DNA of 64,000 nt, taken from the NCBI RefSeq assembly GCF_900188085.1, contig NZ_FZOU01000004.1, positions 434,001 through 498,000 on the forward strand. Reading direction: 5' to 3'. Positions 54,001-61,748 of this stretch are shown here, one piece after another. The stretch's first letter is position 1. Each line of letters opens with the position of its first letter. The DNA comes from Granulicella rosea (GTDB lineage Bacteria; Acidobacteriota; Terriglobia; Terriglobales; Acidobacteriaceae). Made by a program: the position numbers and the translations under genes. Under the pieces are notes generated by a model. That model was given only the letters and a program-made list of their open reading frames with translations. It searched no databases and was not told the origin of the DNA.

Positions 54001-54522
54001 CTGGTCACGGTGTACATCGTGCTGGGCGTGCTGTACGAGAGCTTCGTGCATCCCATCACGATTCTTTCGACGCTGCCCTCGGCCGGCGTCGGCGCATTGC
54101 TTGCGTTGCGGCTCTTCAATCTCGACCTCGACATCGTCGCCATCATCGGCATCATCCTGCTGATCGGTATCGTGAAGAAGAACGGCATCATGATGGTCGA
54201 CTTCGCGCTCGAAGCCGAACGCAACCACGGCATGAACGCAACCGACGCGATCTACCAGGCGTCGCTGCTGCGCTTCCGCCCCATCCTGATGACCACCATG
54301 GCCGCGCTGCTCTCGGGTATTCCGCTGGCCTTCGGCTCGGGCATCGGCAGCGAGCTGCGCAAGCCGCTCGGCGTGGCGATGGTCGGCGGCCTCATCTTCT
54401 CGCAGGTGCTTACGCTGTACACCACGCCGGTCATCTACATCTTCTTCGACAACCTGGGCCGGCGCTTCTCCAAGCACCCCAGCAAGACCACGGTCGCACA
54501 GCCCGAGACGGAGGCCGCATAA
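51028..54522 (+). CDS. RND efflux permease (MdtB-like) with a large Ser/Thr-rich insertion
   Basis: This 1164-residue transporter has the twelve-helix RND plan. The proton-relay Asp pair is in STGFVVDDAIVMIENISRYI, and the conserved end includes GIVKKNGIMMVDFALEAER. Between LQDIYIQG (about 779) and VPLSAFTHFE (about 907), where relatives have a few residues, there is a roughly 125-residue Ser/Thr/Ala/Gly-rich stretch. By homology that loop belongs to the docking domain that faces the outer-membrane factor. The rest is intact. The next permease starts at the stop codon (TAATG). Confidence 0.93.
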   Translation: MNPSQPFILRPVATALLMVAIFLAGGVSYFQLPVSALPEVDYPTIQVLTYYPGASPDVVASAVTAPLERQFGEVAGLSQMTSTSAGGVSVIVMQFQLSLNIDVAEQEVQAAINAGQSYLPANLPTPPIYSKSNPADAPVLTLALTSNEMALSQVEDLADTRFAPKISQISGVGLVSISGGQKPAVRIQANPTALASYGINLEDLRNALTGTSLNSAKGSFDGPQQDYTINANDQLTSSGDYKQVVVAYKNGAPVMLTDVAKIVDGVENAQLAAWMNYTPAVILNIQRQPGANTIAVVDSIQKLLPTLEATLPKSVHVQITTDRTSEIRASVADVWFELGLTIFLVIAVIFIFLRSISATIIPAIAVPLSLVGTLGVMYLAGYSLNNLTMMALTISTGFVVDDAIVMIENISRYIEEGEAPMAATLKGAEQIGFTILSLTVSLIAVLIPLLFMGDVAGRLFRQFAVTLAVTIVISAFVSLTLTPMMAARLLKHTPPSEQGRFYNITEHFFERIIAFYGRTLKFVLGYQTITLLVAVVTLCLTVVLYMTVPKGFFPTQDTGIIQGITQAGAATSFKAMTEAQQKISKVLLDDPAVESISSFIGADGTNTTLNSGRIQINLKPLGSKDGERNLSATAVIDRLGPKLEKVEGIKLYMQPIQDLTVDDRVSRTEYQYTLEDPNQAELNQVTHDFVAELKKLPELSDVVTDQQLGGKAAQLVIDRATATRFGITPSVVDATLYDAFGQRQINTMYTQLNQYHVILETDPSFQTNPNKLQDIYIQGSSTGTIAATAASTQGSSAGAGSGSSSSTSSTLTASATNGVSTTSSNSLASSTASTNNITSSNTGSALTAASTSASTNSSTATGATSTAATTSTSGTSRSTSTTGATTTATSGGGGGSSSSNTATAATPVPLSAFTHFETQSEALSINHQGQFPAVTVSFNLGAGTSLGQALDAIDKVIAKSKFPQSVVANYQGTAAAFQNSLSNEGLLILAALVTVYIVLGVLYESFVHPITILSTLPSAGVGALLALRLFNLDLDIVAIIGIILLIGIVKKNGIMMVDFALEAERNHGMNATDAIYQASLLRFRPILMTTMAALLSGIPLAFGSGIGSELRKPLGVAMVGGLIFSQVLTLYTTPVIYIFFDNLGRRFSKHPSKTTVAQPETEAA

Positions 54523-57500
54523 TGTCGACCGGCGAGCACCACGACCACCATCCCGAGCCGGTCGACGGACCCAATCTTTCGCGCGTCTTCATCGAGCGCC
54601 CGGTTGCGACTATCCTGCTCACCATCGCGGTCGCCATCGCAGGCGCCATCGCCTTCGCGGTGCTGCCGGTGTCGCCTCTGCCGCAGGTGGACTTCCCGAC
54701 GATCACGGTCGCGGCCAGCCTGCCGGGCGCAAGCCCCGACATCATGGCGTCCTCGGTCGCCACGCCGCTCGAACGCCAGTTCGGCCATATCGCCGGCGTG
54801 ACCGAGATGACCTCGACGAGCTCGCTCGGCACCACCGGCGTCACGCTGCAGTTCGATCTTTCGCGCAATATCGACGGCGCCGCGCGCGACGTCGAAGCCG
54901 GCATCAACGCGGCCCGATCCTATCTGCCGCAGAACCTGCCCGCCAACCCGACCTACCGCAAGGTGAACCCGGCCGACTCGCCCATCCTCGTGCTCGGTCT
55001 GCAGTCCGATGTCTACGACGTACCCACGCTTTATGACGAGGCCTCGACCGTCATGGAGCAGCGCATCTCGCAGATCACCGGCGTCGGCCAGGTGACGGTC
55101 GTCGGCGCATCCCTGCCCGCGGTGCGCGTGGAGATCAATCCCAACCAGCTCGCCAGCTACGGCATCAGCCTGCCGCAGGTCCAGCAGGTCATCGCCGGAC
55201 AGAACGCCAACACCGCCAAGGGTCAGCTTTCGAACGGCGACGAGACCATCGACATTCTCGCGAACGACCAGATCACCAAGGCCGTCGCCTACAAACCACT
55301 CGTCATCGGTTATCACAACGGCGGCGCGGTGCGGCTGCAGGACGTCGCCGATGTCGTCGACTCGCAGCAGACCATCCGGCAGGCCGGCTTCCTGAACGGC
55401 AAGCTCTCGGTCAACATGCTCATCTTCCGGCAGCCGGGCGCGAACATCATCACCACGGTCGACGCCATCAAGGCCGCGCTGCCGTCGCTTGCGGCAACCA
55501 TCCCCAAGGGCCAGCACCTGGTCATCATCCTCGATCGCACGCTGACCATTCGCGCCTCCGTCTCGGACATCGAACGCACGCTGGTCATCTCGGTGCTGCT
55601 TGTCATCGGCGTCGTCTTCGTCTTCCTGCGCAACGTTCGCGCGACGCTCATCCCCGCCGTCGCCGTGCCGGTCTCGCTGATCGGCACCTGCGCGGTCATG
55701 TACCTGTGCGGCTTCTCGCTCGACAACCTTTCGTTGATGGCGCTGGCGATCGCCAGCGGCTTCGTCGTCGACGACGCCATCGTCGTGATGGAGAACATCA
55801 CACGTCACCTGGAAGAGGGACTCGGTCCACTCGACGCGGCGCTCAAGGGCGCGAAGGAGATCGGCTTCACCGTCTTCTCCATCTCGGTCTCGTTGATCGC
55901 CGTCTTCATACCGCTGCTGCTGATGGGCGGCATCATCGGCCGTCTCTTCCGCGAGTTCGCCATCACTCTCTCGACCGCCATCGTCGTCTCGATGGTCATC
56001 TCGCTGACGACGACGCCGATGATGTGTTCGCGCGTCCTCGTCCCCGAGCACGACATCGAACACGGCAGGCTCTACAACTGGAGCGAGCGCGTCTTCGACG
56101 CCATCCTGAAGTTCTACCGGCGCACGCTGAACTGGACGCTCAACCACCCCGCGCTGATCCTGATCGTCTTCCTCTGCACGATCGCGCTCAACGGTTTTCT
56201 ACTGACGCGGGTGCCGCTGGGCTTCTTCCCCCAGCAGGATACCGGCGCCATGACCGGCGGCATGCAGGGCCCGCAGGACACCTCCTTCTATGCCATGAAG
56301 GCCTCGGTCCAGCAGGCCACGGCCATCATCAAGGCCGACCCCGGCGTACAGAACGTCATGGCCTTCACCGGCGGCCAGGGCGCCACGAACGGCGGCTTCA
56401 CGTTCGTCGCGCTCAAGCCGCTTGGCAAGGGCAAGGACGACCGGCAGGATTCGGTCGAAACCATCATGGCCCGGCTGCGTCCGAAGCTCGGACGTGTGCA
56501 GGGCGCGCAGACCTTCCTCCAGCCCGTGCAGGACATTCGCATCGGCGGTCGGCAATCGAGCGCGCAGTATCAGTACACGCTGCAGGCCGAGACCACCCAG
56601 GACCTGCAGAAGTACGGCCCGATGCTGCTGACCGCCATGCGTCACGCGCCGGGCTTCCAGGACGTAAACACGGACCAGCAGAATCTCGGCCTGCAGGCTC
56701 TGCTGACCTACGACCGCCCGACCGCCGCGCGGCTCGGCATCACGCCGCAACTGATCGACAATACGCTCTACGGCGCCTTTGGCCAGAGCGAGGTATCGAC
56801 CATCTACTCCGAACTGAACCAGTACTACGTGGTGATGGAGGTCGCGCCGAAGTATTGGCAGACGCCCGAAGGACTGAAGAGCACGTGGATCATCCCGAAC
56901 GCGCAGGGTGGCGCGGTGCCGCTGGCCTCGGTCGCGAAGTATGCGCCTTCGACCTCGCCACTGGGGATCAACCATACGGGCCTGTTCCCCTCGGCCACGG
57001 TCTCGTTCAACCTGGCGCCGGGTGTGTCGCTCGGCCAGGCGACGCAGGAAATCGGCAATCTACTTGAAAAGATGAACGTGCCCAGCGGCGTCAAAGGGCA
57101 GTTTTCCGGCACGTTGTCGGCCTTCAAGGACTCGTTGAACAGCGAAGTTTACCTCGTGATTACGGCCATCATCGCGGTTTACATCGTGCTGGGCATTCTG
57201 TATGAGAGCCTGGTGCATCCGCTCACGATTCTCTCGACGCTGCCTTCGGCCTCGGTTGGCGCCATGCTTGCGCTGGTGCTGACCAACACCGAGCTCGACG
57301 TGATGAGTATCATCGGCATCATCTTGCTGATCGGCATCGTGAAGAAGAACGCCATCATGATGATCGACTTCGCGCTGAACGCCGAGCGGAATGAGGGCAA
57401 GAACACGCGCGACTCGATCTATGAAGCCTCGATGCTGCGCTTCCGTCCAATCCTGATGACGACCTTCGCGGCGCTCTTCGGCGCGGTGCCGCTGGCGCTC

Positions 57501-57698
57501 GGCACGGGCATCGGGTCGGAGCTGCGGCGGCCGCTGGGCATCAGCATCATTGGCGGCTTGATCGTGTCGCAGGTGCTCACGCTCTATACGACGCCCGTCA
57601 TCTACCTCTTTATGGATAACCTCCGCCTGAAGGTGCAGGGCGATAAGGACGCACGGCTCTTCGGACCGCGCCGCGAGCACAAAGAGGTAACCGCATGA
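54522..57698 (+). CDS. RND efflux permease (MdtC-like)
   Basis: This 1058-residue paralogue has IASGFVVDDAIVVMENITRH (proton relay Asp pair) and GIVKKNAIMMIDFALNAER. The loop that is enlarged in the first permease is normal here (IIPNAQGGAVPLASVAKYAP). MdtB/MdtC-like pairs form mixed trimers, so the two permeases may assemble together. The start overlaps the first permease stop. The stop forms an ATGA overlap with an ATG at 57695 that could have been the original start of the next gene. Confidence 0.94.
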   Translation: MSTGEHHDHHPEPVDGPNLSRVFIERPVATILLTIAVAIAGAIAFAVLPVSPLPQVDFPTITVAASLPGASPDIMASSVATPLERQFGHIAGVTEMTSTSSLGTTGVTLQFDLSRNIDGAARDVEAGINAARSYLPQNLPANPTYRKVNPADSPILVLGLQSDVYDVPTLYDEASTVMEQRISQITGVGQVTVVGASLPAVRVEINPNQLASYGISLPQVQQVIAGQNANTAKGQLSNGDETIDILANDQITKAVAYKPLVIGYHNGGAVRLQDVADVVDSQQTIRQAGFLNGKLSVNMLIFRQPGANIITTVDAIKAALPSLAATIPKGQHLVIILDRTLTIRASVSDIERTLVISVLLVIGVVFVFLRNVRATLIPAVAVPVSLIGTCAVMYLCGFSLDNLSLMALAIASGFVVDDAIVVMENITRHLEEGLGPLDAALKGAKEIGFTVFSISVSLIAVFIPLLLMGGIIGRLFREFAITLSTAIVVSMVISLTTTPMMCSRVLVPEHDIEHGRLYNWSERVFDAILKFYRRTLNWTLNHPALILIVFLCTIALNGFLLTRVPLGFFPQQDTGAMTGGMQGPQDTSFYAMKASVQQATAIIKADPGVQNVMAFTGGQGATNGGFTFVALKPLGKGKDDRQDSVETIMARLRPKLGRVQGAQTFLQPVQDIRIGGRQSSAQYQYTLQAETTQDLQKYGPMLLTAMRHAPGFQDVNTDQQNLGLQALLTYDRPTAARLGITPQLIDNTLYGAFGQSEVSTIYSELNQYYVVMEVAPKYWQTPEGLKSTWIIPNAQGGAVPLASVAKYAPSTSPLGINHTGLFPSATVSFNLAPGVSLGQATQEIGNLLEKMNVPSGVKGQFSGTLSAFKDSLNSEVYLVITAIIAVYIVLGILYESLVHPLTILSTLPSASVGAMLALVLTNTELDVMSIIGIILLIGIVKKNAIMMIDFALNAERNEGKNTRDSIYEASMLRFRPILMTTFAALFGAVPLALGTGIGSELRRPLGISIIGGLIVSQVLTLYTTPVIYLFMDNLRLKVQGDKDARLFGPRREHKEVTA

Positions 57699-57714
57699 AG
57701 GCTCGCCGCTTCCA

Positions 57715-57755
57715 CTCTCGTCATCCTGAGCGTAGCGAAGGACCCCCGTATTTGC
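57715..57755. repeat. Extragenic palindrome, family A, between permease and outer-membrane factor genes
   Basis: tcgtcatcctgagcgtagcg followed by aaggaccc matches the units at 13296 and 46177. It lies between the permease stop and the outer-membrane factor's lipobox start. The insertion is in frame with the upstream ATG at 57695, so that start would translate the repeat (HPERSEGPPYLL). Confidence 0.7.
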
Positions 57756-57802
57756 TTTTCGTTCGGCGCAACACCGCTGTTCGCCTGGAGAATCAGAACA
57801 AT

Positions 57803-59380
57803 ATGACTCACCCCGCCAAACTCGCAGCCACCGCAGCTCTCATACTTCTCGCAGGCTGCCGCGTAGGCCCCAAATACACCACTCCCGCCACCCCGGCGCC
57901 GCCAGCCTTCAAAGAGTCCGCGCCTGCGGCATACGCCAACACGCCCGACGGGACATGGCAGCCCGCGGCGCCGCAGGACGCGATGCTCAAAGGCAAGTGG
58001 TGGGAGGTCTTCCACGAGCCCGAGCTGAACGCGCTCGAAGACGGCCTGAACATCGACAACCAGAATATCGCCCAGTACTTCCAGAACTTCATGGCCGCGC
58101 GCGCGCAGGTCCGCGAGGCTCGCGCCGCGTACTACCCGACGGTCTCGGTCGCGCCGTCTTACCAGCGCACGCGCACGCCGGGCACGCTGCGGAACTCCGT
58201 CTCGACGACCAGCGGAACCTCGACCGGAACCGGGACAGGCGGAACCGGCTCGACCGGGACGACGACCTCGACGACCGCCACCAGCGGCAGCACCGCCACC
58301 GTCATGTCCCTGCCCTTCGACGTCTCGTGGGAGCCGGACCTCTGGGGCAAGGTGCGCAACACCGTGCGCGAGTACCAGTACGCCACGCAGGTCTCCGCCG
58401 CCGAGCTCGAAAACGAGCGCCTGACCGAACAGGCCTCCCTCGCCGAGTTCTACTTCGAGCTGCGCGGACAGGACGCCCTGCAGGACGTGCTGAACAAGAC
58501 CATCGAGGCCGATAAGAAGTCGCTCGAACTAACCCGCGCGCTGGTCGAGACCGGCATCGACAGCCCCGAGGCCGTCGCCGAGGCCGAGGTCACGCTGCGC
58601 AACGCGGAGGAGACCGGCATCGGCGTCGCCACCAATCGCGCCATCTACGAGCACGCGATCGCGACGCTGATCGGCAAGCCGGCGTCGAGCTTCTCGCTGC
58701 CCGTGCGGATGCTGACCGCCGACGCGCCGCCGATCCCGCTCGGCCTGCCCTCGCAACTGCTGCAGCGCCGGCCGGACATCGCCGCCGCCGAACGCACCAT
58801 GGCCCAGGCCAACGCGCTGATCGGCGTCGAAAAGGCCGCCTACTACCCGACGCTATCGCTCACCGGATCGGGCGGCAACGAGTCGTCGACCATCTCGAAG
58901 CTCTTCTCCGCGCCGGCGTTCTTCTGGTCGCTCGGCTCAACCGCCAGCGAGACGATCTTCGACGCCGGACTGCGCCGCGCCACGGTCGCGCAGTACACGG
59001 CGACCTACAACGCGGATGTCGCGGCCTATAAACAGACCGTCCTCACCGCCTTCCAGCAGACCGAAGACTACATCGCCACGGTCCGCATTCTGTCGCAGCA
59101 GATCGCCAAGCAGCAGGAGGCAGTCGCCGCGGCGCAGCGCTACCTCAATATCGCGCAGGCGCGGTACGAGACCGGCCTCGACCCATACCTGGACGTCATC
59201 ACCGCGCAGAACACACTGCTATCCGACCAGCAGACCTTGGTGACTCTGCACGTGAGCGAGATGACCGCCGCCGTACAGCTCGTGCAGGCGCTGGGAGGTG
59301 GCTGGGATACCACGCAGCTTCCGGCTGCAGGCGCGGTCAACACACCCGGAGCGGCGGCACAGGTGTCGAATACGCCGTAA
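57803..59380 (+). CDS. Outer-membrane factor lipoprotein (NodT family) with Ser/Thr/Gly-rich insertion
   Basis: This 525-residue lipoprotein has a signal peptide ending in the lipobox LLAGC (Cys19) and two outer-membrane-efflux domains (WWEVFHEPELNALEDGL; PFDVSWEPDLWGKVRNTV; LLQRRPDIAAAERTMAQANA; GLDPYLDVITAQNTLL). Residues about 131-167 are a Ser/Thr/Gly-rich insertion in a position that is an outer loop in TolC-like barrels. The start at 57803 (GGAG upstream) precedes the lipobox; the longer frame from 57695 is coupled to the permease stop but runs through a repeat. Confidence 0.92.
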   Translation: MTHPAKLAATAALILLAGCRVGPKYTTPATPAPPAFKESAPAAYANTPDGTWQPAAPQDAMLKGKWWEVFHEPELNALEDGLNIDNQNIAQYFQNFMAARAQVREARAAYYPTVSVAPSYQRTRTPGTLRNSVSTTSGTSTGTGTGGTGSTGTTTSTTATSGSTATVMSLPFDVSWEPDLWGKVRNTVREYQYATQVSAAELENERLTEQASLAEFYFELRGQDALQDVLNKTIEADKKSLELTRALVETGIDSPEAVAEAEVTLRNAEETGIGVATNRAIYEHAIATLIGKPASSFSLPVRMLTADAPPIPLGLPSQLLQRRPDIAAAERTMAQANALIGVEKAAYYPTLSLTGSGGNESSTISKLFSAPAFFWSLGSTASETIFDAGLRRATVAQYTATYNADVAAYKQTVLTAFQQTEDYIATVRILSQQIAKQQEAVAAAQRYLNIAQARYETGLDPYLDVITAQNTLLSDQQTLVTLHVSEMTAAVQLVQALGGGWDTTQLPAAGAVNTPGAAAQVSNTP

Positions 59381-59419
59381 ATCGTGTTGTCTCATGGGCT
59401 CATGCCGCCTCAAAGAAAT

Positions 59420-59455
59420 CGCCTCGGGGCTCTCACCCCGAGGCGTTTCGCTTTT
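59420..59455 (+). terminator. Intrinsic terminator of the RND operon
   Basis: A perfect 10-bp GC-rich stem (CGCCTCGGGG with CCCCGAGGCG), a six-base loop and a T-rich tail (TTTCGCTTTT) follow the outer-membrane factor gene by 39 bases. This is the clearest Rho-independent terminator in the window. Confidence 0.9.
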
Positions 59456-59560
59456 CAGGGAAAAACTTGTAACCTCCGCATATGCCCGTGAGAGCGTCCC
59501 GCCTTTGAGTTGGCCGCGCAACTATCTCACTACCTTCTCTGGAAGTGAAACTGAACAAAT

Positions 59561-59911
59561 ATGAAGAACGTCCAGATTGTCGACGGCGCCGTCAACGCAA
59601 CCTTCAGCATCTTTCAGGCAACAGACTCGGAGTTTGCGCTGATCTTTCCCGCAGAAGGTCAGGACCTTGAGGTCGTGGAAGATTTTGTCGAACGGGTCGG
59701 CGAGCGAACCGCAGGAGAGACGCTCACCCCCGTGTGGAGCCGCCCAATTCACAAGCGCGACGCACAAGGCATCCACGGAACGCTTTACTACGACTACAAG
59801 AACAAGGCCAATCGCCTGCCCGCGTCCAGGCGTGAGATCGATCGTCTTCCCGGTCAGATCAACGAGGCGCAGCGAGCCTTATACGCGAAGCTCAGAGAAG
59901 AGGAAGCCTAA
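59561..59911 (+). CDS. Hypothetical protein, 116 residues
   Basis: This 116-residue soluble protein (MKNVQIVDGAVNATFSIFQA at the start, PASRREIDRLPGQINEAQRA near the end) has a mixed alpha/beta character and a charged helical C-terminus. No signal peptide or membrane helix is present. I do not recognise a family. It stands alone between the RND terminator and ylxP. GAAGTGAAACTGAACAAAT before the start is a weak ribosome site. Confidence 0.7.
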   Translation: MKNVQIVDGAVNATFSIFQATDSEFALIFPAEGQDLEVVEDFVERVGERTAGETLTPVWSRPIHKRDAQGIHGTLYYDYKNKANRLPASRREIDRLPGQINEAQRALYAKLREEEA

Positions 59912-59948
59912 GGCTCCGCAACCGGTCATATAAAGTCACCCATTACCC

Positions 59949-60245
59949 ATGCCCATCGGAAAACTGACACTCGAACTCTCGATCCCCCACGCGCAGTCGC
60001 TGAAGGACCGCCGCCAGGTCGTCCGCTCGCTCAAGGACAAGCTGCGCAACGGCTTCAACGCCTCGGTCGCCGAGCTGGACGAGGCGACGGTCTGGAACCG
60101 CGCGACCGTCGGCATCGTCGCCATCTCCGGGTCGAACTCTTACCTCACCGGCCAGCTTCGGGAGATCGACGACGCAGCCCAGCGCATCTGCGTCACGCTT
60201 GGGGCGGAGATTCAGGACTCCTTCGCCGAAATTCTCGAAGAGTAA
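59949..60245 (+). CDS. ylxP: YlxP/DUF503 family protein
   Basis: This 98-residue protein matches the DUF503 pattern: an N-terminal beta strand (MPIGKLTLELSIPHAQSLKD), RRQVVRSLKDKLRNGFNASV and AELDEATVWNRATVGIVAIS. YlxP-type genes are commonly placed just before rbfA in infB operons and may affect translation or ribosome maturation. Here it lies 58 bp upstream of rbfA. No anomaly is visible. Confidence 0.88.
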   Translation: MPIGKLTLELSIPHAQSLKDRRQVVRSLKDKLRNGFNASVAELDEATVWNRATVGIVAISGSNSYLTGQLREIDDAAQRICVTLGAEIQDSFAEILEE

Positions 60246-60303
60246 CCTCCTCCAGCGAAAGCCCGTCGAATTTGTTACGCTAGAGTGTTTAGAGAAGAGA
60301 ACC

Positions 60304-60741
60304 ATGCCCGAACCACGCGCCAGAACCTACCACCGCAACCGCGTCGCGAACTCCTTCTCCGAGGAGATCGGCGCCATGCTCGAAGGCGAGCTCTCCGACC
60401 CGCGCATCTTTCCCTCGGTCGTCACCGAGGTAGTGCTCGCGCCCGGCGGCAAGTCCGCGCGCGTCTTCGTTGCCGTCCACGGCGGCGAGGAGGAAGAGGC
60501 CTCGACCCTTGCGGCGCTCACCACCGCACGCGGCTTCATCCGCGCGCAGATCCGCGAACGCATGGGCGTACGCCACGTACCGGAGCTGGTCTTCGCCATC
60601 GATCGCTCCGAAAAGATGACCGGCCGCATGGACGAGCTGCTCGGCCGCATGCGCAAGCGCGAGAAGAAAACCGCCCCCGGCGACACGACCACGACCCAGG
60701 CCGCGACCGAGAAGCCAGCCGCGCAGCCTGCAAAAGCATGA
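60304..60741 (+). CDS. rbfA: Ribosome-binding factor A
   Basis: This 145-residue protein has the RbfA KH-like fold: RVANSFSEEIGAMLEGELSD, then RIFPSVVTEVVLAPGGKSAR and VRHVPELVFAIDRSEKM. RbfA binds 30S precursors during 16S rRNA maturation. The C-terminal tail (KTAPGDTTTTQAATEKPAAQ) is a low-complexity extension. The start at 60304 gives the proper N-terminus; the longer frame upstream overlaps ylxP. It overlaps the DHH phosphoesterase gene by four bases. Confidence 0.94.
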   Translation: MPEPRARTYHRNRVANSFSEEIGAMLEGELSDPRIFPSVVTEVVLAPGGKSARVFVAVHGGEEEEASTLAALTTARGFIRAQIRERMGVRHVPELVFAIDRSEKMTGRMDELLGRMRKREKKTAPGDTTTTQAATEKPAAQPAKA

Positions 60742-61730
60742 CCGCTCCCGCCGCCAATCTGACGGAAGCCGCTTCCATTGCGACGCTGCTCGCGACCTTT
60801 CGGGCGCATCCGCACTTCATTCTGACCTCGCACCTCAGCCCCGATGGCGACGCGATCGGCTCGGTGCTGGGTCTCGCGGGTCTGCTGGAGCAGATGGGCG
60901 CGACCACCGAGTGCATCTTCGCCGACCCGATTCCCGCGATCTATCGCACGCTGCCCGGCGTCGACCGCATCCGGCATGCAAGCGCCGCACTCCATCCAAC
61001 AGCGCCCGCGATTCTGCTCGAATGCGACGTGGCGCGCTGCGGCCTGAAGGATCTCGACGGCCGCCTGATCGTGAATATCGACCATCATGCCAGCGCGCGG
61101 CCCTTCGGCGCCATCAACTGGATCGACGACTCCGCCTGCGCGGTCGGCGCCATGGTCTGCCGCATTGTGCAGGCCGCCATGGCCGAAGACCCGAGCATCG
61201 TGATCACCCCCGGCATGGCGACCTGCCTCTACACCGCCATCCTGACCGATACCGGCTCCTTCACCTACGCGGCCACCGACGCCCGCACCTTCGAGGTCGC
61301 GCACGAGCTGATCCAGGCCGGGGCATCGCCTCACGGCATCGCGCGGGACGTCTACTTCTCCAATCCTTTCAGCAAGTTGCGCCTGCTTGGCACGGCTCTG
61401 CGCAACCTGAAGCGCGAAGGGCCCTTCGCCTGGACGACCGTCACCCAGCCGGAGCTGGACGAGGCCGGCGCCAGCACCGACGAGTGCGAAGGCATCGTCA
61501 ACTTCCTCATCGGCATCGATGGTATCGAAGCTGCGTTCTTTCTGCGCGAGATGCCGGATGAGAAACAGATTCGCGCCAGCCTGCGCAGCAAGAGCGCCAT
61601 CGACGTTGCGCGCATCGCCGAACAGTTTGGCGGCGGCGGCCACCGGGTCGCCAGCGGCTGCACCCTGCCCACGCCCATCCCCGAAGCCACCGAGAGCATT
61701 CTCTCCCGGCTTCGCGCCAGACTCGACTGA
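60738..61730 (+). CDS. nrnA: DHH-family phosphoesterase (NrnA-like)
   Basis: This 330-residue enzyme is of the NrnA/RecJ-like DHH-DHHA1 family, which degrades short RNA oligonucleotides or related substrates (nanoRNA, pAp, cyclic-di-nucleotide breakdown products). Motifs are SHLSPDGDAIGSVLGLAGLL, LLECDVARC, NIDHHASARPFGAINW, TDTGSFTYAATDART and the C-terminal FGGGGHRVASGC. All usual metal ligands are present. It is coupled to rbfA (ATGA overlap), a conserved arrangement. Confidence 0.94.
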   Translation: MTAPAANLTEAASIATLLATFRAHPHFILTSHLSPDGDAIGSVLGLAGLLEQMGATTECIFADPIPAIYRTLPGVDRIRHASAALHPTAPAILLECDVARCGLKDLDGRLIVNIDHHASARPFGAINWIDDSACAVGAMVCRIVQAAMAEDPSIVITPGMATCLYTAILTDTGSFTYAATDARTFEVAHELIQAGASPHGIARDVYFSNPFSKLRLLGTALRNLKREGPFAWTTVTQPELDEAGASTDECEGIVNFLIGIDGIEAAFFLREMPDEKQIRASLRSKSAIDVARIAEQFGGGGHRVASGCTLPTPIPEATESILSRLRARLD

Positions 61731-61748
61731 ACCCGACGGACAGAACCT

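Noticed and set aside
50794..54477. 1227-residue minus-strand open frame opposite the RND adaptor and first permease
   Set aside because: It is extremely rich in Arg, Asp and Gly with no domain, and lies wholly opposite well-conserved RND genes; high-GC antisense shadow.
57695..57802. 36-residue extension of the outer-membrane factor from the coupled ATG
   Set aside because: It translates a repeat and would bury the lipobox signal peptide; kept as a finding but not as the start.
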